From CAYXZL01 sp964469925 (GTDB lineage Bacteria > Patescibacteriota > Gracilibacteria > Absconditabacterales > Absconditicoccaceae), in contig CAYXZL010000001.1 in NCBI GenBank assembly GCA_964469925.1, positions 1-64,000 of the forward strand: a DNA stretch of 64,000 nt, given 5' to 3'. The notes under the pieces were generated by a model. The model did no database searches and was not told the DNA's origin. It saw nothing but the letters and a program-made list of their open reading frames with translations. This document shows positions 42,041-51,913 of this stretch, piece after piece; the first letter of the stretch is position 1; the number at the start of each line of letters is the position of its first letter. A program made the position numbers and the translations under genes.

Positions 42041-43330
42041 CTAAAAGACTACTTGTTCCTTCAATACATCAAGAAAAACTTTCACAATACGTCCACTACG
42101 TACAAGTACGGGGACATAGTTCCTCCAAAAAATGGGAACTTTACAATCCAAAAGATACTTATGCAAACGCTTACCATGATAATAATCACCTACTTGACCA
42201 AACCTCAAAACACAAGACTCATAATCAGGAGTAATGCTAAGAGAAAAGTCGCCAAAAGGTTCAGCAACAAAAGTAGTTATCTCGCGAACTGTTGCAATCC
42301 TATTGCCCCAAAAACAACGATCAGCCCCAAAAACATAAATACGATCATGAGCAATAAGGAACAAAGTCCCTGCATACACTTTCCAACCACAAGTGTTGCT
42401 ACGAAGAAACACACACAACTCCAACAATCATCATTCGTTACTATCACAATAACGGCACAGTTGTTTAAAAAGCAAAACCAGAAGTGCAATATCAATATCT
42501 TGTCTATCTGGCACATCTCGCAAAAAAGCAAAGTCAACACGCCAATACATACTGATAGTAATAGGGGTTAGGCACAACAATAAAGAAAGTGTCTGAACAT
42601 AGTCAGCAATCAGAGCATACAAAGAAGTCATCGTAGTAACAAAAGAGGAATCATGCAATAGTTGCGACACAACACGGTGTCTAATAAAATTTCTTTTGCT
42701 AACAAGAATGTCCTGATTGGTCGGATCGTGTACAAAAGGGATAGCACTCTGTTCACAAACAGAAACAACATGCTCTTTCAAAAGCCCCAACAAGGGTCTA
42801 TAAACAGAATAGGCAAGGGAAGAATGGGTCAAAACACCATGTTTTTGTTCATACACACTCATATTAGATAGGCCAAACACAGAACAGCCACGATACAAAT
42901 GTAACAAACTAGTTTCAATACGATCAGACAAATGATGTCACGTAATCAACAAAGAAGAGTTATACCCTACTAATACGTCACAAAAGCATTCCCATCTCCA
43001 AGCCCTCAACACATGCTCACGATAGTCCTCTCCCTGATACGCAAAAACACGACAAGTCAGTCATTCGCAAAACGATAAAACAAAAGCCTGTTCAGCATCC
43101 GTAGCCTCCCTCGTGCGATGATTACAATGTACAACAACAACACCATCCAAGCTGCCAGAAATATGTAAAACCATAGAACACACAATAACCAAAGATAACA
43201 TGCTATCAGGTCATCAGGAAACAGCAACAACAACAGGTAATCATGCTTTATAATAAGAAAAAAACGGAAGAGAGGCCTCACCGATTTCAGACCAAAATTG
43301 TTGTTTAGCAAGATCAGATACAAGTTTCAT
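42041..43330 (-). CDS. tilS: tRNA(Ile)-lysidine synthase TilS
   Basis: Converts the CAT anticodon of one tRNA to lysidine so that it reads AUA as Ile. 429 residues. The PP-loop is VAVSGGPDSML, with both Gly as TGA TGA, strong evidence for code 25. Then VVVVHCNHRTREATDAEQAF, GHHLSDRIETSLLHLYRGCS (family: H-x-x-D-x-x-E-T), PLLGLLKEHVVSVCEQSAIP and HDPTNQDILVSKRNFIRH. The C-terminal substrate domain is present (HDRIYVFGADRCFWG). TAG stop. The candidate substrate tRNA-CAT is at 34243. Confidence 0.95.
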
Positions 43331-43427
43331 AGAGAATGATTGAAATTAAGAAAGGTCTGACTACACTAAAAACATACACAAAACACAAACGAAAAAAAGC
43401 TTTACACCCCAAACCTACCTACCACTG

Positions 43428-43919
43428 ATGAAAAAAAGCGACTTTACTATCAAAGTAGCTGATCTCCTCAAAGAAACAGGAAAACAAGACACAACGGACT
43501 TTTCCGAACTCTATACCAGCAAAATCGCTGGGCTCAATAAAGAATGAGTATCAGGAACAATAAGCCTAGAATCAATAAACGAAAACACCATCGATGCCAC
43601 CATTACCAACCTAGAATGTCAAATTAGCGATATATGTGACCATTGTGGAAAAGAATATGTCAGACAAACACGGTGTGATATCTATGAAAACAAGTTTAGC
43701 TCCGACAAAAGTCAATTTGAAGACGACACTGAAGAAGAGATATTCCCCATCAACGAAAACCAAATCATTGATATTGAAGACATGATTGTCCAAGCAATAG
43801 GGCTTCAAGAACCCCTAACCAAACTATGTTACGATTGTCTCAACAAAATAGATACTGACGATGAAGAGGATTCATTAGACTATTTTGAAACATCAGTAGG
43901 TAATATCAAATTTTCTTAA
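43428..43919 (+). CDS. DUF177 (YceD-like) family protein
   Basis: 163 residues, TAA stop. YceD proteins are linked to 23S rRNA or 50S assembly and normally precede rpmF. Features fit: beta-strand start, one TGA glycine in KEGVSGTISLES, then CDHCGKEYVRQTRCDIYENK, where Cys and the Y-x-x-E/R-F pattern are typical, an acidic stretch (FEDDTEEEIFPINENQIIDI, matching the family's D-x-x-x-D-L-x-x-x-V-x-E), and LCYDCLNKID near the end. rpmF is not behind it; tRNA-Pro is. Confidence 0.78.
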
Positions 43920-43993
43920 AAACAAAAAACCGTTTTCCTTGACGACTTGGACAAAATTACTATTCTCCCCATACCCCTTATATTACAAAAAGT

Positions 43994-44067
43994 CGGGATG
44001 TAGCTCAGATGGCTAGAGTGCAAGGCTGGGGGTCTTGAGGTCGCTGGTTCGAGTCCAGTCATCCCGA
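43994..44067 (+). tRNA. tRNA-Pro (anticodon GGG)
   Basis: Acceptor CGGGATG with CATCCCG, D stem GCTC/GAGT, anticodon loop CTGGGGG between CAAGG and TCTTG, T loop TTCGAGT, discriminator A. CCA not encoded. Confidence 0.93.
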
Positions 44068-44102
44068 AAATAATAACGCAAACAAAAAAGCGAAATATAA
44101 GA

Positions 44103-44136
44103 AAAAGACTTAAGCTTCTTCAAGCTTAAGTCTTTT
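44103..44136. terminator. Strong bidirectional terminator
   Basis: A perfect 15-bp stem, AAAAGACTTAAGCTT (44103-44117) with its complement at 44122-44136, loop CTTC. T runs form on both strands. It ends tRNA-Pro (+) and the lipoprotein gene (minus). Confidence 0.88.
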
Positions 44137-44161
44137 GTCTGTCCTCAAAAGAGTTGGAAAA

Positions 44162-44422
44162 CTAGTTAGTAGTTGGTGCTTCTTCAGTAGGAGCGGCTGC
44201 GTCGTCTGCTACAGGCTCTTCAACCACAACATTAGCATCAGCCTCATCAGCATCCACAGCATCACTACCATCTTCTACATCTGCTGCATCATCTTCCACA
44301 ACAGCGTCATCACCAACAGCTTCACCTTCAATCACAACGTCATCAGCAACTGGCTTTTTCATACAACCAGCCAAAACTACAACGCTGAACAAAGCAGCTA
44401 TGAGCAATAATAATTTCTTCAT
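44162..44422 (-). CDS. Small acidic lipoprotein
   Basis: 86 residues. Lipoprotein signal MKKLLLLIAALFSVVVLAGC with lipobox LAGC, then an Asp/Glu/Ala/Val-rich tail (VIEGEAVGDDAVVEDDAADV) of very low complexity, ending EEAPTTN. TAG stop. No enzymatic domain; probably a surface spacer or charged coat. Such acidic repeats vary quickly between strains. Confidence 0.8.
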   Translation of the reverse strand: MKKLLLLIAALFSVVVLAGCMKKPVADDVVIEGEAVGDDAVVEDDAADVEDGSDAVDADEADANVVVEEPVADDAAAPTEEAPTTN

Positions 44423-44653
44423 CTACACAATACAAAAAACTAAAACAGTGGGCACAGACTATACAATCAGAAGTAAAATACAAGTCGGAAAATTAAAAAC
44501 CAAAGCAGTTCACTGCACAATAAAAAATACCAAATAAGGCGTCACACATTACACAAAATTCCCCCCTCCCGTCTGACCTCAATGCATTTCCCATTCCCTT
44601 TTGCAATCAACTTGCTACACTAACCTAGTAACATACTTTATACTCCATACATC

Positions 44654-45538
44654 ATGTCACGTTTTTGACATCTCATATCCAGATCACGAACAATACGATC
44701 ATCCAAAGATATTTTCACCTATAGTGCTGCAGCAGCCTTCTATACGATTTTTTCTTTCCCAGCTATTACACTGATTATCCTCACCCTTACCAAACAAATC
44801 ATCCAAAATAACGAATTACTCAACCAACTTCAGTCATCCCTTGCCTATCTCACCAGCCCTGACATAGCAAACGGTGTTATAGAGGTAGTAAAAAGCTACA
44901 TGAGCTACTCAAGTAGCCACATTGCATTGATCTTCGCCATCATCATTACCATCTATATCGCTACAGAAGCCATCGTCACCACCGACGAAGCCATCAACCA
45001 TATTCGAGAGACCAGTGACAAAAAACACGTGAGCGGATGGAATTATCTTTTGAGTCATATCAAAGCACTAGTCATGATATCCATGACAGCGATCCTCGCC
45101 ATTATACTATTCGTCGTCAATGTCTTGATAGAACTGGCTCACAATAGGTCACACATCAGGATCATATCAGAGATCTCTCAAAGGTCCAATGAGCTACTCA
45201 TCATTTTAGCAGTCCTATTGCTAAGTTACCTGTGTTACAGTTATCTTATGCAAAAAAAAATAGCCAAAAGACATATGCTTATCGGATCAGCTATTTTTGC
45301 TATCATTTTCCTCCCTCTCAAGCGAATTCTCAAGGGCTACCTCTCACGAGGTACAGCAGGCAATATCTATGAAACAACCAGTAGTATCATCGTTTTTATC
45401 ATATGGATTTATTTTGTTGCTATCACATTCTTTTCGACAGTCTGTATCACCAAAGCAATCAGCGAAATTCGACCAAAAAAAGACATCAGACCTAAACAAC
45501 AAGTTTCTCCAACAAGGATTGATAAATTCTCACCATAG
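44654..45538 (+). CDS. YihY/BrkB-family integral membrane protein
   Basis: 294 residues, about six helices, TAG stop. Conserved starting part SKDIFTYSAAAAFYTIFSFP (family: A-x-x-x-x-x-Y-x-x-x-F-S-L-x-P), and later LPLKRILKGYLSRGTAGNIY, ETTSSIIVFIIWIYFVAITF (family: G-x-x-x-x-x-x-x-x-W-x-Y). Once called ribonuclease BN, the family is now seen as transport or membrane-organisation protein of unknown role. The gene's 3' end overlaps the DUF2779 gene on the other strand by 47 bases. The 230 bases upstream hold no gene. Confidence 0.88.
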
Positions 45539-47036
45539 CAAGCGTATCTTGTTTGCAATATTCCAAGAGATCATGCTCTATCTGATGGATATCCCACTCA
45601 GAAACTTCACCACGCAATCTCTTAAGCAACAAATCACTAGCAACCCCACCATGACCTACAGCCAAATCGGCATAAGACATATCCGTCATCACCGGTAACA
45701 CATTTTTTAGAGAGCACGAACCATTAAAACCCCTATGAAAGTAAGCAAAAGACTTAAATACCTCCATTAGATCAAAGGTGCGGGCCCTGATAGCATCAAA
45801 GTAAGCTGCAGTATCTGGGTATAAAAGAGACAACTCCTCATTCCTTTGATTTTCAAAGTTTTGATACCACACAATATAGGATCATCAACGTCCATAATCC
45901 AGGTCCTCAAGCAAACATAGCACAAGTGTCGCATTATCTGAAGCCTGTGCATCTATCAATCATTGTCTATGAACCAAACGCCCATCCTCGTGTAAAATAT
46001 GAACAGAATACTGCACAACAACTTGTTGTCGTGGCTTAGTTCCAACAAGAAAGGGAACAGGCCAGCTAATAGTTTCATAATCATAAAAATAAAGAGGAAA
46101 TTGCAAGGAACCCAACAATTGAGCCAATCTATCACGTTCAACAAACTCTTCTCCGCTACGATACAACTGAACATAACGACATCCTCTATCCTCATCTCAC
46201 ACACGATCTGTGTAGGACCTAAGATCTTCATCAGAAAGATCGGTCAAGAAACGCTTGCCTGATTGAGCCCATCCCACTCTTTCTTCCACATTACTGGGTA
46301 TCGACCAAATACTACCCTTGGGAGGAGGCTCACCATAATACAACATATAATCTTGTCCCTTCCACGGATACAAAGCATCAAAATCCTCTTTAGAAAAAAA
46401 CAAATCCCTCTTCATAGAAAAAAGACGATCAACAACAACAGTTCCATCAAAAAGATCAGCAGAAACAAACTCTATACGTAAAACAGATGGATCAAAGTCT
46501 CCGTTTGTACAGACATAGTCTTTGTTCAAATAAACAACATAACAATTCCCAGAAAAACGCTCACCCAAAACTTCATGCAAAACATACGATTGAACACTAA
46601 CATCAGCCCTAATATCATCATACAGCCTACTCTCACTACCATTATTTCTGATACTATTTTTGCTCTTCACTTCATACAAATCATAGCGTCCCTCCTTATT
46701 GAGAACCAAAAAATCATGAATAACAAAAAGGTTGTCACACAAAAAACCGCCTTGATAAATAACCGGGGTTCAGCCATCTAATAGAGTAGTTGTTTGTTGA
46801 TGATAGGACTCATGTCGTTTGCCAGAGACAAAAGAAGTCTTATCAACACTGACTATAGTGCTGTCCAACCAGATCTTCTTTGCCACATCTTCTACAGCCT
46901 TACCAATAGCAAACCCATCCATAGAACCATAATAGTAATCATTAATCTTTTGGTAAATAGCTTGATTATTCACATGCCGCCAAGCCCATTGGGGACAAGA
47001 AGAAAACTCAACAAACAAAGATTTAGTAAAAAACAT
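45492..47036 (-). CDS. DUF2779 protein: Cas4-like PD-(D/E)xK nuclease plus RNase H-like domain
   Basis: 514 residues. N-terminal half is Cas4/RecB-nuclease-like: SSCPQWAWRH (Cys-x-Q start), DFLVLNKEGRYDLYEVKSKN (D-x(n)-E-x-K catalytic core), then VQSYVLHEVLGERFSG. C-terminal half is DUF2779 with a DEDD-exonuclease-like YFYDYETISWPVPFLVGTKP and HDLLEYCKQDTLAMVRIYQS. Five or so TGA glycines join five short standard-code frames into this protein. TAA/TAG stop. No CRISPR array is in the window, so a DNA repair or processing role is more likely. Confidence 0.85.
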
Positions 47037-47106
47037 ATAAGTAGCAAATAGCTAAAGAAACACAAAAACACCAGTTGCTTATAGTCATACGAAAAAAGAC
47101 TACAAT

Positions 47107-47141
47107 CAAAAAAGCCTCTCACCTAAGCAAGAGACTTTTTC
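47107..47141 (-). terminator. Terminator of the cold-shock gene
   Basis: On the minus strand AAAAAGTCTC pairs imperfectly with GAGAGGCTTTTTT and ends in T. It starts about 28 bases after the csp stop. Confidence 0.65.
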
Positions 47142-47168
47142 CAATCCGGATTCTTATAAAATGATGAA

Positions 47169-47393
47169 TTACTCATCATCAGAAGCTGCAGATCCAGCAC
47201 CAAGAGGTGCAACCTTTTTAGCAGCAGGACCCTTTGGAGTTTCACCTACTTCGTAAGTTACTCTGTCCTCTTCTTGTGGTTCGTATCCTTCCTGACACTC
47301 AGTAACATGGAAAAACAAATCCTTTCCACCTCCATCAGGGATAATAAAACCAAATCACCTTTGGTGATTAAAAAACTTTACTACTCACTCCAT
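47169..47393 (-). CDS. Cold-shock domain protein
   Basis: 74 residues, one OB-fold, a single-strand RNA/DNA chaperone. MEGVVKFFNHQRGFGFIIPD holds RNP1 (RGFGFI, first Gly TGA) and DLFFHVTECQ is RNP2. VTYEVGETPKGPAAKKVAPL is the end of the fold. The second codon is TGA-adjacent (Met-Glu-Gly). The acidic tail AGSAASDDE is extra. TAA stop. Confidence 0.96.
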
Positions 47394-47511
47394 GATAATA
47401 CAGTATGAATAAAAGCCTCGCTACTCGACTATGTAAGACAAGAAGCAATAGGTGTAGTCCCAATAATTCGTACTCCTTTATTCTCCGAAAAAGAAAACTA
47501 GGTACTCATCA

Positions 47512-48720
47512 ATGTGGCGACTTAAAAGAAGTATACATATAAAAACAAATATTACAACAAATTTATACACTAGCCAAAACAAAACAGAACATAAGTCAAA
47601 AGAAGAGCATAAAGACACTACACAACAAAAAGGAATTACATATAGTGACACCGCAGTTTTAACACACAAACAAACAATGCATATAATAAAAAGGCGAATC
47701 AAACCCTTCGAGTTTCGACCATCACGACGAGTAGAGTTGCCATATTACGGATATATACTATTTCTATGTTGTAAACACAAAATACACATAAGAACACTAA
47801 TGAAAGCTGACTATCAATTAGATCATGGAGATATCGGCATAGGAAGCAAACGAGAAATACAGACACTATTTGATCAATCCTACTTCCCACCAAGCATATA
47901 TATAAAGGAAGATCGAGACTACGGCACTAAGCGAGAAACAATACAACCCATCATACAAAACTATGGTTTCCCCATTATATGCAAACCAGATTATGGACTA
48001 AAGGGGAAAGCCATCATCAAAATACACACTCCACAAGAACTACGCAACGCTATTCCACAACTCAAAGGAAACTACATATGCCAATGATTTGTTGGAGGTT
48101 TGGAATACGGCATCTTTGTGGTTAGAAAACAAGGCAAACGAACAATAACAGGAATAACCGCAAAACATCCTCCCTTCGTAACAGGTGATGGACAACACAG
48201 TATCAAAGAACTTGCTCTCAAACACGAACGCTTCTCCAAACACCGATACTCTCGATTGCACTATAACGATCTATCTTATATACCACAGGAAGGAGAAAAA
48301 ATACAAATATCCTTTATCTGATCTCACACACTAGGGTCCTGTTTCACCGACGAATCACAGCTCATAACAACCGACTTAGTACATAAAATAGAAGAGTTGT
48401 GCAAGAAGACACCATGATTTAATTACGGAAGATTGGACGTAAAGACACGATCAAGTCAAGGACTCCAAAAAGGAGAATTCACCATTTTAGAAGTAAATGG
48501 TATAACAGCGTTACCAACACACATCTACGATCCCAAACTCACTCCCAAAGAAGCCTATACAATCCTATTCGAACATGCGAAGCATTTGGTACAAATAGCA
48601 AAAGAACACAAAAACGCCCACCAACACACGCTAACTCGGAACCAAATATACAAACAAATAAAAAACGCCCTAAAGAAAGTGGAAATACAACACCAAGCAC
48701 TCATGCAAACAGATATATAA
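47512..48720 (+). CDS. ATP-grasp domain protein
   Basis: 402 residues; the ATG at 47677 could be the true start, giving 347. ATP-grasp enzymes join a carboxylate to an amine or similar via acyl-phosphate. Visible: YGFPIICKPDYGLKGKAIIK (lysine and Gly-rich ATP loop), NYICQGFVGGLEYGIFVVRK, PPFVTGDGQHSIKELALKHE, and FTILEVNGITALPTHIYDPK where Glu and Asn bind Mg, as in D-Ala-D-Ala ligase-like members. Substrate unknown. It converges on the sugar transferase gene. Confidence 0.85.
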
Positions 48721-48729
48721 GATGGATAA

Positions 48730-50127
48730 TTATCTCCCAGCCAAAATAACTTTCACCGTCATCAACAAAATATATGCATCAAAAAACAAGGACCAATGCT
48801 GCATATAGTGTAAATCATATCTCGCTTCCTGATCAAAACTAAGCCTATCCCTGCCATGTATCTGAGCATAACCAGTAATTCAAGGTTTCATGCTTAACAA
48901 TCTTTTCTGCCAAGATTTATATCTATCAACCTCAAACAACTCGTGTGGCCTAGGGCCAACCAAAGACATAGTACCCCGCAACACCAAAAATAAACTAGGA
49001 AGCTCATCCAATGATGTCTTACGCAAAAAACGCCCAATACGAGTCACTCTTGGGTCATTGACAATCTTTTGTAACTCTCATTGGCGTATGTTAAGAGAAG
49101 AATTCATAAGCTGTTCTTTATACTTCCAGGCTTTTTGACCACCATAACGATCACCAACGCACCACTGAATATGCATAGTACGAAATTTGACAAAAGTGAA
49201 AGCTTGAGCGTTTCTACCAATTCTTTGTTGCAGATAAAGAACGGGACCAGAAGAGTCAAGTTTGATCAACAATGCAACCACCAACATAACAGGAAGAAGC
49301 AAAAAGCATAACACAGATCATACGACAATATCACACAACCTTTTGAAAACTACTTGCCATCAAGCCAAGGTACTAGGACTATAAGCCATGACTTGCATTT
49401 CACCAAAATCGATAGTGCGATAGACAACATCATCCAAAAATAAGCCATCAGACACATGCAAAAACATATGATGTGCCAGTCTGATCTTGTCAAATTCTTG
49501 CTGCAAAAGCTCTAAATCAAAAGTGCCAACAGCCAAGACATAATCATAGAGGTGATAGTCAACATTACTCCAATGACCAACATCAAGTCAGCTAATATCA
49601 TAATAGCTCTGATCCAAATAACTTTTTACACGATCAAATTTAGCAATATCGTCATAAACACACAACACACGATAGGGTTCAAAACGTTGAAAATAACATA
49701 TGAGCTGATTCCACAAAACATCAAAGCAAAACAAGAGAACAAAAACCGCGACAACCGACCAAGAAATGATCAACCTCGAAATACCACCAGAAAAAATAAT
49801 TCCAAACCCAAAATAGGCAGCAAAAGTAATAAGCACAAACCAGACAAACCGACTATGGAGAAAATTCTTTCGATATCAGGAAAGTGGCTTAACTAAATCA
49901 TAAAGACCCGTCACCAAACCACAAAAAACAAAAGCCATCGCAGAAAAAACAGCATACAGTTGAAGTTCAGTGATGTCGATTGCTGGAATGCTCAACTGGA
50001 AACCAGGGATAAGATCAGTAATAAGACGAAGTTTATAACTTAGAAAAAATACAACACAGACGAAAGCAGCATGAAAAAGAGGTCTAAGAAGACGAAGGTA
50101 CAATGTTTTTCTTTTTTTCTCTATCAT
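48730..50127 (-). CDS. Polyprenyl-phosphate sugar-1-phosphate transferase (WcaJ/WbaP-like)
   Basis: Starts surface-glycan synthesis by moving a sugar phosphate to undecaprenyl phosphate. 465 residues: four N-terminal TM helices (from RPLFHAAFVCVVFFLSYKLR), a Rossmann-like middle, then TM (FKRLCDIVVGSVLCFLLLPV) and the bacterial sugar-transferase domain: SSGPVLYLQQRIGRNAQAFT, FVKFRTMHIQ, VTRIGRFLRKTSLDELPSLF, LVLRGTMSLVGPRPHELFEV and KPGITGYAQIHGR. All catalytic motifs present. TAA stop. Fits with the flippase and the permuted glycosyltransferase. Confidence 0.95.
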
Positions 50128-50154
50128 ACGAGCATCAACATCAACAAATACAAT

Positions 50155-50781
50155 TTAATATCAACGATAATTCTCAGGGGACACGCCAACTCTCTTCCCC
50201 TTCATATAATCCTGAATCACCTCTCACAATGTTTCCACCAACAAACCAAACTTATCATTTTCTTCATCCTCGTCTTCTAGAGGTTTGAGGTAAGAGTCTC
50301 TGACAGCCAATATTTTATTAGCCAAATCCATTGGTGAAGGTACATTATGAAAACGGTAAACAACACCATGCTCCAGAGAAATGAGTAGGTTTCACTTTCC
50401 CAACAACTTATCCGCCAAAGAATCTTGAGTATGACTTACTGTTTCTATCCTTTCCCACGAAAACGTATCAGTTTTGTATTCTAGAAGCCCTTCTCGTTTG
50501 AAAACAACCACTCACCTAGAGCCTAACACAATACAATCTAAGTAATGATTAAGAAAATCAATAACTCCCTTGCCATACAAAAACATCCCAATCATAGCAA
50601 AAATCAAGGACAACAAGGAGGCATCAACAAATTTATGCAACAGCACAAACAACAAATAGAGAATAAGCAAAAAAAACATCATCTTAAACAACGGAGGTGT
50701 ATAGACAATCCGATGATGTCACACCAAATGATCAATAACACGATCATCAATATGCTTTTTCACTATATAATGTCTGAGCAT
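50155..50781 (-). CDS. Membrane protein with PH-like (bPH2) domain
   Basis: 208 residues. A helical hairpin (KMMFFLLILYLLFVLLHKFV and SLLSLIFAMIGMFLYGKGVI) is followed by a beta-rich domain opening YLDCIVLGSRGVVVFKREGL, then FSWERIETVSHTQDSLADKL and GNLLISLEHGVVYRFHNVPS, the pattern of bacterial pleckstrin-like domains. The acidic tail (LEDEDEENDKF) and a final helix follow. Three TGA glycines near the end; TAA stop. Role unknown. Confidence 0.78.
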
Positions 50782-50840
50782 AGAAAAACAGAAATAAGAA
50801 ACACACCCATGATATTACAGAAGCACTTCACAAAAAAAAG

Positions 50841-50870
50841 AAAAAATTGCCACCTTAGCATGGCAATTCC
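50841..50870 (-). terminator. Terminator of rpmE
   Basis: On the minus strand TTGCCATGCTAAGGTGGCAA forms an 8-bp stem and is followed by a run of T. It lies about 30 bases past the rpmE stop and before the PH-like gene. Confidence 0.85.
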
Positions 50871-50901
50871 TTACAACATAAACAAAATATTGTGAAACAG
50901 C

Positions 50902-51195
50902 CTATTTTTTCATTTGTTCCATTTTCTTCAGCCTTTCCTGATATTGTTCAGCTCTTCATTTAGAAACTTTCTCAATTTTCTTATCGGGATTATAAGCAGG
51001 ATGAGACAGATGTGTGGTTTCTACCCTAATAGGACCAGGAACCGCTGCATTAAGAGTAAATTCATGACCATTAATATCAACAACCGTCACTTCTTGATAA
51101 TAGTTTGGATGAATTCATTTCTTATCATTATGCTTTACTAACGTCCCCGCAACTCCATTCCCTTGCTCATCAGCAGGTTTCTTATCTTTTGGCAT
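50902..51195 (-). CDS. rpmE: 50S ribosomal protein bL31, extended and without zinc cysteines
   Basis: 97 residues against about 70 in most bacteria. The core GIHPNYYQEVTVVDINGHEF matches bL31 (I-H-P-x-Y/K-x-x-x-x-V), then ETTHLSHPAYNPDKKIEKVS matches the S/C-H-P-F/Y-x-T-G-x-x-x-x-x-D region. There is a 26-residue Lys-rich N-terminal extension (MPKDKKPADEQGNGVAGTLV) and no Cys, so this is a zinc-free form. One TGA codes the Gly before Ile-His-Pro. TAG stop followed by a terminator. Confidence 0.8.
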
Positions 51196-51252
51196 GAAAT
51201 GTAATGATACAAAATATAAAGGTAAATTTATGAGATATATGATTTTAGATAA

Positions 51253-51759
51253 CTATCTGGTAAATCTACAATGAAGCGGTTTGTCATCAAAAAGCTCTTC
51301 TTGAGAAAACCAAAGAGCAACTTCTTGTTTCGCCTCATTCAAATCGGCAGAAGCGTGAACAAGGTTGTAAAAAGCTGCCTCAGGCGTAGCATCAACATAG
51401 CCATAAGAAATATGGGCATAATCACCTCTAATAGTACCAGGAGCAGCAGATTTGGGCTCAGTACTACCAACAATCTTCCTGACATACTCAACTGCCTCTA
51501 CTCATTCCAAACACAATGCCACAACAGGCAACGCCATCATCATAGAAACAACATCCTGTAGTATCTTTTCTCATCTCCTCGTTCATAGCTGTCCAATTCA
51601 CTCATAATGCTGGTGGAGAAACTCTTTTGTTGGTTTCACCATCTTCATAGCTACCAAATGAAGTCCAGCCCTTTCAAAACGAGAAATAATCTCACCAATA
51701 ACAGAACGTCCAACAGTATCAGGCTTCAATACAACAAGTGTTCTCTGAACCAATGACAT
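51253..51759 (-). CDS. ndk: Nucleoside diphosphate kinase
   Basis: 168 residues, a little longer than the usual 140-150. QRTLVVLKPDTVGRSVIGEI has the K-P-D motif; further GLHLVAMKMVKPTKEFLHQH, KSAAPGTIRGDYAHISYGYV (R-G-D/T-x-x), and the active His in FYNLVHASADLNEAKQEVAL (N-x-x-H-A/G-S-D). An insert of about 20 residues lies after HQHYE, with three TGA glycines. An upstream in-frame start at 51831 lacks homology and was rejected. TAG stop. Confidence 0.95.
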
Positions 51760-51913
51760 AAAGTTTTTTGCCAATATAAAAAAACGGTCAAAATTTCCAC
51801 AGATATATACAACTACAAATGTCAATTGCAAGACAAAGACGGTTTGTTTTTTGAGGAGAAAAAGCTACAACCCAATCACAAAGCTAGTGTTATTATGTTC
51901 CTTGTATCAAAAA

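Noticed and set aside
41654..42571. 305-codon open frame on the + strand
   Set aside because: It lies antisense to tilS and the 150-aa membrane gene. The minus strand carries the SGGPDS PP-loop and other TilS motifs; the + frame is open only because of the A/C-rich composition.
43057..43323. 88-codon minus frame ending near tilS start
   Set aside because: Different frame from the TilS PP-loop; shadow.
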